From contig JASHWD010000035.1 of assembly GCA_030044235.1 (NCBI GenBank), positions 1 to 19,032 on the forward strand: a DNA stretch of 19,032 bases, given 5' to 3'. This DNA comes from Candidatus Parvarchaeota archaeon (GTDB lineage: Archaea > Nanobdellota > Nanobdellia > Parvarchaeales > Parvarchaeaceae). The notes under the pieces are model-generated. The model was not told the origin of the DNA, searched no databases, and saw only the letters and a list, made by a program, of their open reading frames with translations. Positions 7,152 to 14,874 of this stretch are shown here, piece by piece (position 1 is the stretch's first letter; each line of letters opens with the position of its first letter). A program made the translations under genes and the position numbers.

Positions 7152-8414
7152 CTATGTGCCGACGGGTTTAGCCGCCTCTTGTGGATACCGGACGTAGGTA
7201 AACACTAAAAACGAGCCCATTATCGCTATTATCGCTGCAGAGAACGTTGCAATGTAGCCAAATTCAGAAGATATTACACCCGATAAGAATGCCCCTGCGA
7301 CTGCGGACACGCCCAGTATAGCTACCCAAAGACCGATATAGTGTCCACGTCCAAGGTTTCTTATCTGGGTATAAAGTATCACAGAAGAAGCGATGTTCCA
7401 CACTGCGTAGCCTACTCCAGCAATAGCGTATCCTACTATGTTAAGTTCTAAGAAATAAGTCGGAATAATAATTGCCGGTATTGCAGCTAGAAAGTATCCA
7501 GACATTCTCACCAAATTAGAAGCTAGATAAGAAGTACCAAGATTAATTTTCCTTATGAATGATATCACTACAGCATACACGCTAAGTTGTGAAACACTGT
7601 TTAGTATGTTAACCAAAAATATATTACTGTAACTTACAGAATGTGCGCTTAGATAAGGAATATAAGAGGTATTAAAAAGATACAGTCCTAAATCGAAGAG
7701 CGCTATAGCAGTTAGTAATATGTATATATTTCTTATTTTCTTGTTTACTAGGCCGGCCCTTATCCTTTCGATAAGCCTATAACCAGTAAGAATGTAAGGA
7801 GTATCACTTAACATGTTCAATATCGCGAAACTTCTTTTAACGATTTTGTGATGGGCCTTTACTGGTTTTACCTTATCCGGCCTTATCAGAAGCATCGCAA
7901 GCGTAAGCGATATTACGTTAAACGCTAATAGCAATATTAAATATTCTTTGATAAAGCCGCCGCCTATAAAAAGTCCTGGTATAGTACCGATTATAGAACC
8001 TGATATAGAAAGTATACTGTAGCGACTGAAATATTTCGGAAGCGCGGGGTTCTTCTTATGTGACATTATAAGAATATTTATGGCTGGCGAAGACGCCGTA
8101 GCTATAAAGGCATATATTCCATATGTAGTTTCTATTACAGGAACAAAAGCTAAAAGATAAAATATCAGAAGTATCGGAAATAAACCGACTATAGAAATCA
8201 AGATAAAAATCTTTATTTTTCCGAGCTTATCTGTTAGGTCACCCCAAAAAATAGAGGCTGGTACGCTAACAAGTTCAAAAAGAGTAATCGCGATGGCTAC
8301 ATTATAGACATTTCCATGAGAAGCTAAAATGTAAAGTGGAAGAAGTACACCAAGACCACCAGATATAGCTGAGATTGGTAATATTGTATACATCCAAGCC
8401 GAAGAGTTTCCCAT
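7152..8414 (-). CDS. Major facilitator superfamily transporter
   Basis: This 420-residue protein has about 12 hydrophobic segments separated by a longer charged loop near the middle (around residues 180-230), the usual 6+6 MFS plan. The loop after helix 2 carries a motif-A-like WGDLTDKLGKIK at 57-68. It is a cytoplasmic-membrane secondary transporter; neither substrate nor direction (uptake or efflux) can be read from it. The ATG at 8414 is preferred over the in-frame TTG one codon upstream. A TATA-like box lies about 24 nt before the ATG and no Shine-Dalgarno motif is present. Its stop lies 39 bp before the topA start on the same strand. There is no evident functional link with its neighbours pyrH and topA. 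Confidence 0.8.
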   Translation of the reverse strand: MGNSSAWMYTILPISAISGGLGVLLPLYILASHGNVYNVAIAITLFELVSVPASIFWGDLTDKLGKIKIFILISIVGLFPILLIFYLLAFVPVIETTYGIYAFIATASSPAINILIMSHKKNPALPKYFSRYSILSISGSIIGTIPGLFIGGGFIKEYLILLLAFNVISLTLAMLLIRPDKVKPVKAHHKIVKRSFAILNMLSDTPYILTGYRLIERIRAGLVNKKIRNIYILLTAIALFDLGLYLFNTSYIPYLSAHSVSYSNIFLVNILNSVSQLSVYAVVISFIRKINLGTSYLASNLVRMSGYFLAAIPAIIIPTYFLELNIVGYAIAGVGYAVWNIASSVILYTQIRNLGRGHYIGLWVAILGVSAVAGAFLSGVISSEFGYIATFSAAIIAIMGSFLVFTYVRYPQEAAKPVGT

Positions 8415-8432
8415 CAATAATTATAATTAAAC

Positions 8433-8443
8433 AAATATTTATT
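8433..8443 (-). promoter_or_regulatory. TATA box of the MFS gene
   Basis: AATAAATATTT on the minus strand is centred about 24 nt before the ATG at 8414, in the 40-bp gap after pyrH. The spacing fits a leaderless transcript. Confidence 0.45.
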
Positions 8444-8454
8444 GTTTTTATGAC

Positions 8455-9087
8455 TCACTCTATTAGTGTGCCAGAAAATTCTTTACCTTTTATGAAATAT
8501 CCAATATCGCTTACTTTATTTGTAACTATAACTTTTATACCATTTTTTTTGCAGATGGCGCCGGCTTGTGGGTCAAATATAAAATTCATTCCGGGGACTC
8601 TTCTACCACGATTTATTTTGTAAAGCGTTTCGAATGAAAGCGTTTTTAGTAGTTTTGCGTCATCAAATTTGTTTGGGTCTTTATCATAAACGCCTTCTTC
8701 TTTTGAAAGATTGAAAATAGCCTTAGACTTGGATGCTATTGCCGCGTAAGCAGCACATATATCGGTTGTCCAGCCTATTTCAAACCCACCCGTAACAATC
8801 AATTTTTTGGTTTTTATTAAACGTGGATCCCCCTCATATAATTCTCCGTTTAGCACCTTATTTACTATCAAAGCATTCAGTAGAGTTGACTTTATACCAA
8901 CCAGATGAAGATCTTCAGACTTTAATTTAAAATAAGAGGCGAATTTTATGTATTCTCTAGCCAATTTGCCGCCACCGCAAACGATTATAAAATTTTCACC
9001 CGAGTTATGTATTACCTTATTTAAATCATTAACCTTTTCAGGATTTTCAAAGAGAAATGAACCACCCAATGAAACTACTATTGTCAT
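8455..9087 (-). CDS. pyrH: UMP kinase, archaeal type (amino-acid kinase fold)
   Basis: It phosphorylates UMP to UDP with ATP in pyrimidine nucleotide synthesis. At 210 residues it is close to the archaeal UMPK size of about 225. Visible motifs, numbered from the ATG at 9087: the phosphate loop VSLGGS (5-10), CGGGKLAREYIKFA (37-50), STLLNA (67-72) and a TGGFEIGWTTD segment (99-109) replacing the usual GGT.PGHTTD of the UMP site. EEGVYDKDP lies at 130-138 and NFIFDPQAG at 168-176. Other amino-acid kinases such as carbamate, glutamate or isopentenyl phosphate kinase fit less well, because IGI-x-TxLNA and GVYDKDP followed by FDPxA are UMPK traits. The ATG is chosen over the TTG two codons upstream because it puts VSLGG at the normal distance from the N-terminus. 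Confidence 0.85.
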   Translation of the reverse strand: MTIVVSLGGSFLFENPEKVNDLNKVIHNSGENFIIVCGGGKLAREYIKFASYFKLKSEDLHLVGIKSTLLNALIVNKVLNGELYEGDPRLIKTKKLIVTGGFEIGWTTDICAAYAAIASKSKAIFNLSKEEGVYDKDPNKFDDAKLLKTLSFETLYKINRGRRVPGMNFIFDPQAGAICKKNGIKVIVTNKVSDIGYFIKGKEFSGTLIE

Positions 9088-9110
9088 AATCAATTATTAT
9101 AAACGCCGAA

Positions 9111-9120
9111 GCTTTATATC
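9111..9120 (-). promoter_or_regulatory. TATA box of pyrH
   Basis: GATATAAAGC on the minus strand is centred about 28 nt before the pyrH ATG at 9087, and no Shine-Dalgarno motif is seen. It lies in the divergent spacer with the initiator tRNA gene. Confidence 0.5.
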
Positions 9121-9165
9121 TGCTACTAATTTTCCACTTTATTTGATAGTTGAAGATATAAGAAG

Positions 9166-9174
9166 TATTAAATC
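9166..9174 (+). promoter_or_regulatory. TATA-like box of the initiator tRNA gene
   Basis: TATTAAATC is centred about 31 nt before the tRNA 5' end at 9201. It is the best TATA-like candidate upstream of the gene. Confidence 0.35.
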
Positions 9175-9200
9175 TTAATGTAATCTAATTAATTGTAGAT

Positions 9201-9275
9201 AGCGGGGTGGAGCAGCCAGGAGTGCTCGTCGGGCTCATAACCCGAAGGTCATTGGTTCAAATCCAATCCCCGCTA
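9201..9275 (+). tRNA. Initiator tRNA-Met (CAT)
   Basis: A complete 75-nt cloverleaf. Acceptor strands AGCGGGG (9201-9207) and CCCCGCT (9268-9274) pair fully, with discriminator A. The anticodon stem TCGGG/CCCGA encloses CTCATAA, giving anticodon CAT. The T arm is ATTGG-TTCAAAT-CCAAT. The three consecutive G:C pairs at the bottom of the anticodon stem (GGG/CCC) mark an initiator rather than an elongator tRNA-Met, and the A1:U72 end pair matches archaeal/eukaryal initiators. CCA is not encoded. It stands about 110 bp before the MetRS gene on the same strand. Confidence 0.95.
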
Positions 9276-9350
9276 AAATTTGTTTATTACCCGTTGAAAG
9301 ACAAATTAAATTTTATTAGGCTTTATTATTAGCTTATTTAATATTTCAAG

Positions 9351-9362
9351 CTTTTAATATTA
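9351..9362 (+). promoter_or_regulatory. TATA box of metG
   Basis: CTTTTAATATTA is centred about 27 nt before the MetRS ATG at 9383, and no Shine-Dalgarno motif follows it. It fits a leaderless transcript separate from the tRNA. Confidence 0.5.
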
Positions 9363-9382
9363 TAGCTCTGCATTATAGATAA

Positions 9383-10843
9383 ATGGAAAAATTTTATGTA
9401 ACTACGCCCATTTATTACGTTACCGCTAAGCCACACATAGGCCATGCATTCGCCACCATAGTGGCTGATGTTTTAGCCCGCTGGAACAGACTACTTGGCA
9501 AAGACGTTTTTTTTCTGGTAGGTACGGATGAGCACGGCACAAAAATAGAAAAAGCTGCAAGAGAAGCGGGTAAAACACCAAAAGAGTTCGTTGATGAGGT
9601 AGCGAATACTTATATCGAAGCATGGAGGACTTTGAACATATCTTTTGATAAATTTATAAGGACTACAGATGAAGAACATGAAAAAGCAGTTTCTGAATTT
9701 ACAAGACTTGTTTGGGACAATAAAGATATCTACAAAGGAGTCTATGAGGGTTGGTACTGCGTTCCAGACGAAACTTTTATAGCAGACTTTGAAGTAAAGG
9801 AGGGAAAATGTCCTGAATGCGGAAGAGATGTTCAAAGAATAAAAGAAGATGCTTACTTCTTCGCTTTAAGCAGCTATAAAGAAGATCTTTTAAAAATATT
9901 CGATGAGAATCCTGAATTTGTAAAGCCAGCAGCAAGATCGAATGAGATACTTAACAGGCTTAAGGGAGAAATTAGAGACTTGGATATAACTAGAAAATCG
10001 GTAAAATGGGGTATTCCATTTCAACTTGACAAAGAACAAACTGTATATGTGTGGTTTGATGCGCTGATAAATTACATAAGTGCTTTAGGCTGGCCAAACG
10101 AAAGCAAATTTACGGAATTTTGGCCGGCAGATGTACACGTAGTAGGAAAAGAAATCACTTGGTTTCACGCCGCGATATGGCCGGCGATGCTGCTTTCAGC
10201 AGACATAGACCTGCCTAAAACTATTCTATCGCATGGATGGTGGACTGTAGACGGCAAAAAAATGAGCAAATCATTAGGAAACGTTGTAAATCCGATCGAG
10301 ATATCTAAGAAATATTCCGTCGACGCATTGCGTTATTTCTTAATAAAAGAAAAATCAATATGGGAGGACGGAGACTTCTCTGAAAAAGAACTAGTATCAA
10401 GAATAAACGGAGAGCTGCTTGCCGACTTGGGTAATCTAGTGGCAAGAACATTAACTCTAGCTGAAAAGTTTAAGGGCAAAATAGAAGGCAAACAGGAAAT
10501 CGAGGATAAGCTGAACATGAACAAGATAAAAGAGCTATTTGAATCTTACGACGTAAATAGCGCATTAAATGAAATCTGGACTTTTGTACGCAGCGTAAAT
10601 AAATACATAAACGATACAGAACCTTGGAAATTGACCGGCGCAAGATTAGGGGCGGTATTGAATAATTCTCTGGAAGCCTTAAGGATAATATCTATTTTAT
10701 TATCTCCTTTTATTCCCTCTACAAGCGATAGCATTCAAACGCAATTAGGTATAAAGTTGGGTTCTATTGACGATTGCAAATTTGGCACATTCAATGGAAA
10801 AGTTAAGAGGGGTACAAATCTATTTAATAAAATTACCGTTTAG
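9383..10843 (+). CDS. metG: Methionyl-tRNA synthetase, bacterial-type
   Basis: It charges initiator and elongator tRNA-Met. This class I synthetase has HIGH at 18-21 (AKPHIGHAF), TDEHGTKI at 49-56 and KMSKS at 293-297 followed by LGN. The connective peptide keeps only part of the zinc knuckle (C126, C143, C146). The N-terminus (FYVTTPIYYVTAKPHIGHA), GTDEHG, YEGWYC and the 486-residue length without a C-terminal tRNA-binding domain match the compact bacterial MetG branch. Archaeal enzymes are usually longer and begin with an ALPYANGPLHLGH-like segment. The gene is immediately downstream of the initiator tRNA and convergent with the acetyl-CoA synthetase gene, 14 bp apart. Function is certain; bacterial ancestry is judged by motif style and needs a tree. 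Confidence 0.93.
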   Translation: MEKFYVTTPIYYVTAKPHIGHAFATIVADVLARWNRLLGKDVFFLVGTDEHGTKIEKAAREAGKTPKEFVDEVANTYIEAWRTLNISFDKFIRTTDEEHEKAVSEFTRLVWDNKDIYKGVYEGWYCVPDETFIADFEVKEGKCPECGRDVQRIKEDAYFFALSSYKEDLLKIFDENPEFVKPAARSNEILNRLKGEIRDLDITRKSVKWGIPFQLDKEQTVYVWFDALINYISALGWPNESKFTEFWPADVHVVGKEITWFHAAIWPAMLLSADIDLPKTILSHGWWTVDGKKMSKSLGNVVNPIEISKKYSVDALRYFLIKEKSIWEDGDFSEKELVSRINGELLADLGNLVARTLTLAEKFKGKIEGKQEIEDKLNMNKIKELFESYDVNSALNEIWTFVRSVNKYINDTEPWKLTGARLGAVLNNSLEALRIISILLSPFIPSTSDSIQTQLGIKLGSIDDCKFGTFNGKVKRGTNLFNKITV

Positions 10844-10857
10844 CAAAAGTTTTACTT

Positions 10858-12909
10858 CTAATTATAAATCTTAAAATCCGTAGCGACAACGCTATCTTCG
10901 AACATCATTATTGGATTGATATCTATGTCCTTTATTTGCGGATTAGCTGTCATAAGCTTTGATACGCTTATCATATAATCGATAAGTTCGTCAAAAACTT
11001 TATGTTTTGCGGCAGCAGATATTATTTTTCCTATCTTAGAATTTCTAAATTCAGATAAGTCTTTGTCTGATATTGGAGCTAGCATAAATTCCGTTTCATT
11101 AAGTAAATTTGCGTACTCTCCTCCCAAACCTATTCCGATAAGCGGTCCGAATTGGCGGTCTCGGTGTCCGCCTAATAATATCTCAACGTTTTGTTTATTT
11201 TCTTTGTTTGCGTGTTCGTATATCTCGTAGCCATCTAATTTTAGATGGTTTTCGTTTACCTTAGATTTTAAAGAAGCAAAAGCTTTTCTAAGCTCTTCCT
11301 CATTCTTTATTCCTAAAACTACGCCGCCAACTTCGGCTTTGTGAGCTATAGTATTCGATGCTATCTTAAGAACACAAGGATACCCAATTTTTTTAACGAC
11401 CCTTTGCAATTCCGCTTCGTTTTTGAAAAATGCACCAGAAGCCGTTTTTATCCCAATCTTATCAAAAACTTCTTTAGCCGATAAACCGAAAAGATTCTCT
11501 TTTGACGACACTTTAGGAACCTTTGTCTTATTTTTGTCAAAAGTAGTATAAACCGGTGGAGAAAATGTCCCATACGCATAAAGGCCACGTATTATATCCA
11601 CGGCCTCGTTTGGGTAGCTATAAGCCGGAAGTCCGTTTTCTCTTAGATATCTTTTGGCTTTTTCTATCCGCGTACCACCAAGAAAAACTGACAGTATTGG
11701 CAGGTCTCTGTTCTGCAATTGTATTTCAGATATTTCTTTTGCTGTTTCTATAGGCATAGATGTTTCTTGTGGAGAAAATATAACTATTATTGGCTTATTT
11801 AGCTTAGAAACTATCTCTAGGGTTTCTTTATATCTCTCGGGCGTGGCGTCTCCGAGTATATCTATCGGATTGTGCATATTCGCCTCTTTGGGCAAAACTT
11901 TAGAAAGTTCATTTACTACATTGTTACTTAATTTAACAAGTTTTAGATTTGCTGCGCTTAGTGCGTCTGTAGTTATAACACCGCCGCCCCCAGCATTTGT
12001 GACTATAACAACTTCATCGCTTTTTATTTTAAGAGTTGGCGCGTCCCTCATGAAATTGAAGAGGTCATCTATATTATCCACTGATATTACCCCAGCTTTG
12101 TTAAATGCAAGGTCATAGCTCATGTTGTTGTCAGTCAAAGAACCCGTGTGGGATTCTGCAGCGACAGCGCCAATCTTAGATTTTCCGCCTTTTAATGCTA
12201 TTATCGGTTTCTTTTTTGAAACTTCTATTGCGTTTTTTATAAATTTCTGACCGTCTTCTAAACCTTCCATGTAGAGCGTGATAGCCCCGGTCTTTTCATC
12301 ATTTAATAATACATTTAACATTTCAGCTTCGTCAATGTCAGCTTCGTTTCCTATACTTATTATTTTACTAAATCCAATCTTTTCTAAGGTAGCGTCATCA
12401 ACTATCGCGCTAAGAAGCGCACCACTTTGAGAAATAAAAGCGGTCTTGCCTTCCATAGGTTTTGAATTAGGGTCTATAAAAGTAGCATTATAAGATGGGA
12501 AAGTGTTTATTGCGCCGAGAGAATTTGGACCTATAACTCTTATTTTTGAGGTCTTTAGAAATTTTTTAATATCATTCTCCAGCTTTAGACCGGAATCTCC
12601 AGATTCTTTGAAGCCTGCGCTTATTATTATTGCGAATTTTATTTTTTTCCTCTCACATTCTTTTAGAACCGAGAGAACACCTTCCGCAGGTATCGATATA
12701 ACCGCGAGATCAATCGGTTCCTTTACATCTAAAACCTTTCTATAGGCTTTTACCCCCTGAATTTCGTCGGTATTAAGATTTATTGGGAAAATTTTGCCGC
12801 GGTAAGTTATCCTAAGGTTCTTTAATATTATACTTCCAACCTTTCCGGGATCTCTTGATGCCCCGACAACAGCGATGCTCTCGGGATTGAATAATTTGCT
12901 GAAGTCCAT
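10858..12909 (-). CDS. acdAB: ADP-forming acyl/acetyl-CoA synthetase, fused alpha-beta subunits
   Basis: It converts an acyl-CoA (typically acetyl-CoA) plus ADP and phosphate to acid, CoA and ATP: the archaeal substrate-level phosphorylation step. The 683 residues carry both subunits in one chain. The alpha part has a CoA-binding Rossmann start (SIAVVGASRDPGKVG, 11-25), IGPNSLG near 126-132, and the phosphorylated His254 in AAESHTGSL. The beta part is an ATP-grasp domain from about 470, with IAHKAEVGGVV around 521-531, where His523 is the likely second phosphohistidine. Acid preference is not readable. The ATG at 12909 is placed about 25 nt after a TATA-like element; an 18-bp block there recurs upstream of the CtlX-like gene. 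The argS stop is 86 bp upstream on the same strand. Confidence 0.92.
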   Translation of the reverse strand: MDFSKLFNPESIAVVGASRDPGKVGSIILKNLRITYRGKIFPINLNTDEIQGVKAYRKVLDVKEPIDLAVISIPAEGVLSVLKECERKKIKFAIIISAGFKESGDSGLKLENDIKKFLKTSKIRVIGPNSLGAINTFPSYNATFIDPNSKPMEGKTAFISQSGALLSAIVDDATLEKIGFSKIISIGNEADIDEAEMLNVLLNDEKTGAITLYMEGLEDGQKFIKNAIEVSKKKPIIALKGGKSKIGAVAAESHTGSLTDNNMSYDLAFNKAGVISVDNIDDLFNFMRDAPTLKIKSDEVVIVTNAGGGGVITTDALSAANLKLVKLSNNVVNELSKVLPKEANMHNPIDILGDATPERYKETLEIVSKLNKPIIVIFSPQETSMPIETAKEISEIQLQNRDLPILSVFLGGTRIEKAKRYLRENGLPAYSYPNEAVDIIRGLYAYGTFSPPVYTTFDKNKTKVPKVSSKENLFGLSAKEVFDKIGIKTASGAFFKNEAELQRVVKKIGYPCVLKIASNTIAHKAEVGGVVLGIKNEEELRKAFASLKSKVNENHLKLDGYEIYEHANKENKQNVEILLGGHRDRQFGPLIGIGLGGEYANLLNETEFMLAPISDKDLSEFRNSKIGKIISAAAKHKVFDELIDYMISVSKLMTANPQIKDIDINPIMMFEDSVVATDFKIYN

Positions 12910-12924
12910 AGACTTTATAAGAGA

Positions 12925-12942
12925 TTAAAGAATTAAAGGTTT
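12925..12942 (-). promoter_or_regulatory. Promoter of acdAB; first copy of a shared 18-bp element
   Basis: The minus strand reads AAACCTTTAATTCTTTAA, containing a TATA-like CTTTAATT centred about 25 nt before the acdAB ATG at 12909. The same 18 bases occur at 17141-17158, at exactly the same distance from another start codon. Confidence 0.55.
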
Positions 12943-12995
12943 GCTGTACTTACTTAAAAGTAATTAAAATAAGGTCAAATAAAACCTTCTGCGGA

Positions 12996-14873
12996 TCACA
13001 TTCTTTCTAATGGTACAAGGCCCAGCATAAGCATAGCGTTGATTAAAGTATTTTTGGAAGCGTTTACAAGCCAAAGTCTAAAATCTCTTACGCTATCTTC
13101 AGCCTTTAGAACCGTTGTGTTCGTATAAAATCCATTAAAATCTGAAGCCAATTCTGATAAGAAGTTGGATATCACAGTCAAGTCAAGAGATTTTGCTGCA
13201 GATTCAACTACATCTGGGAATCTTAATATGTTAAAAAGCACACGTTTTTCAGAGTCATTAAGCTCAGGGACGGAGATGTTATTTTTTATCCCCAACTTTG
13301 CGTTTCTAAGTATTCCTGCCATCCTGCTAAGTGTGTAGTCAATGTAAACTGCTCCTTTCGATTCTAATTTTAAAGCCTCATCTAAGTCGAATACTATAAT
13401 TTTTTGGGGATCCGTTCTCACCATCTCATATCTTAGTGTTGATACGGCCAGACTTTCGGCAACTTTTTCGCGCTCTTTTTCAGTTAGATCAGAATTCTTA
13501 CTTTTTGTTTCCTCTAATATAGTTTCATAAAGTTTTCCAAGAAAATCATCAGCGTTTATGTAGATGCCTTTTCTTCCGCTCATTTGAAATGCTTCCTTCT
13601 CTTCTGTCTCTTTCATGCCTAATTTCTTAGCGGTATTTGGCGAGAGAGCGACTACTCCGTATTCATAATGAACATATTTAATATCCTTCCCTTTTCCAAG
13701 CTTTTCTACGGCCTCCTTTACAACGGCTTGCTCATAGCTTTGTCTTATGTCTATTATGCTTATTGAATGCTTAACATGATTGAATATTGGATGTTTAATT
13801 TCTGCGTCCTTGTCAAGGGTAGTTGTCCACAGCTCTTCATTATTTTTTTGCACGCCAAATTTTTTGTATCTAAAGTCGCTATCAAGCAAGCCGTGCTTCC
13901 ACATTGCATACGCAATATCCTTGCCAGCGTATACGACAGTTCCATCTGAACGCACAAGTATTTTATCTTCATCTGGAGAAGACGTTTCGAAAACCCAACA
14001 ACCCTTCTTTTTGCCTTCAGTTTCTAGCTTTACTACTCCTATCGTTTTCATCTGTGCGAATGCGGTAGCCCAAAATTTATAAGCAAGTATGTGAGATTCG
14101 TAGTTGATAAGATCATAAAAAACGCCTAATCTACTTAGGGTCTCAAGCTGCGCTTTGAGCACTTCTAGAACCATATCTCTGGCTAGAAACGCCAGTTTAT
14201 TATTACCCTCCTCTATCGACTTTAAGACGAGCCTTCTTTTTTCCAGAAGCGCCGGGTCTTCTTGGTACATTTTATTTACTTTTACATAAACTTCATCTCC
14301 TAGATAGTGGTCTATTTTAGTACCGGGTCTACTTCTAGGCAAGCCTAGAAATTCTACCCCGACTACATTATCTGCAACTTGAGCGCCCGTGTCGTCTATA
14401 TAATTCGTAACAACGACATTATATCCAGCAAACTTTAGAAGCCTAGATAAAGAATCGCCAATTGAGGAATTTCTTACATGGCCAATATGTATTGCTTTAT
14501 TTGGGTTTACACTAGTGTGCTCAATCATTATCTTTTCATTGTTACCAAAATGGCTTTTGCCATATTCATTATCGACCTCTTTTAGTAATTCATGTGTTAT
14601 TCGTTCGTAATCATACCAGCAATTGACATACCCGTTAACTACCTCTATTTTTTTAATGAAATTTGACCCACCCAGCTTGTTTTTTATCTCTTCTGCTATC
14701 TTTTGTAGTGGAACCTTTCTTAACTTACTTTCCTTTAAAGCAAGTGTTATTGAGAAGTCTCCCCCATATCCGTATGTTTGAGTCTTGAAATAAGACTTAG
14801 TCTCTTCTACGTTCTTAAGCCCCAAGCGCAAAGTTATATCCTTCAGTACTTCGCTTAAGATATTCATTGACAT
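12996..14873 (-). CDS. argS: Arginyl-tRNA synthetase
   Basis: It charges tRNA-Arg. Features of this class I enzyme of 625 residues: the N-terminal Add-1 domain (about 1-110); the HIGH motif in NPNKAIHIGHVRNSSIGD (123-140); YIDDTGAQ (158-165); RSDGTVVYAGKDIAYAMWK around 308-326; MSGRKG at 431-436 in the KMSKS loop position; and an alpha-helical DALR anticodon-binding domain ending LGLVPLERM. The start at 14873 lies 1 bp after the arginine deiminase stop. A GAGGAG Shine-Dalgarno sequence sits in the last codons of that gene, about 9 nt before the ATG. An alternative ATG two codons inside is also possible. No separate promoter is visible, so argS is probably co-transcribed with and translationally coupled to the deiminase. 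Confidence 0.94.
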   Translation of the reverse strand: MSMNILSEVLKDITLRLGLKNVEETKSYFKTQTYGYGGDFSITLALKESKLRKVPLQKIAEEIKNKLGGSNFIKKIEVVNGYVNCWYDYERITHELLKEVDNEYGKSHFGNNEKIMIEHTSVNPNKAIHIGHVRNSSIGDSLSRLLKFAGYNVVVTNYIDDTGAQVADNVVGVEFLGLPRSRPGTKIDHYLGDEVYVKVNKMYQEDPALLEKRRLVLKSIEEGNNKLAFLARDMVLEVLKAQLETLSRLGVFYDLINYESHILAYKFWATAFAQMKTIGVVKLETEGKKKGCWVFETSSPDEDKILVRSDGTVVYAGKDIAYAMWKHGLLDSDFRYKKFGVQKNNEELWTTTLDKDAEIKHPIFNHVKHSISIIDIRQSYEQAVVKEAVEKLGKGKDIKYVHYEYGVVALSPNTAKKLGMKETEEKEAFQMSGRKGIYINADDFLGKLYETILEETKSKNSDLTEKEREKVAESLAVSTLRYEMVRTDPQKIIVFDLDEALKLESKGAVYIDYTLSRMAGILRNAKLGIKNNISVPELNDSEKRVLFNILRFPDVVESAAKSLDLTVISNFLSELASDFNGFYTNTTVLKAEDSVRDFRLWLVNASKNTLINAMLMLGLVPLERM

Positions 14874-14874
14874 T

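Noticed and set aside
8412..8417. TTG start for the MFS gene one codon upstream of its ATG
   Set aside because: The adjacent ATG is a better start and fits the TATA spacing.
9085..9093. TTG start for pyrH two codons upstream
   Set aside because: The ATG at 9087 puts the phosphate-binding VSLGG at the usual distance from the N-terminus.
9491..9835. 114-codon open frame on the minus strand
   Set aside because: Antisense to the conserved core of MetRS, with unusual Cys/Phe-rich composition typical of a shadow frame.
11654..12118. 154-codon open frame on the plus strand
   Set aside because: Antisense shadow of acdAB, whose catalytic motifs are intact across the region.
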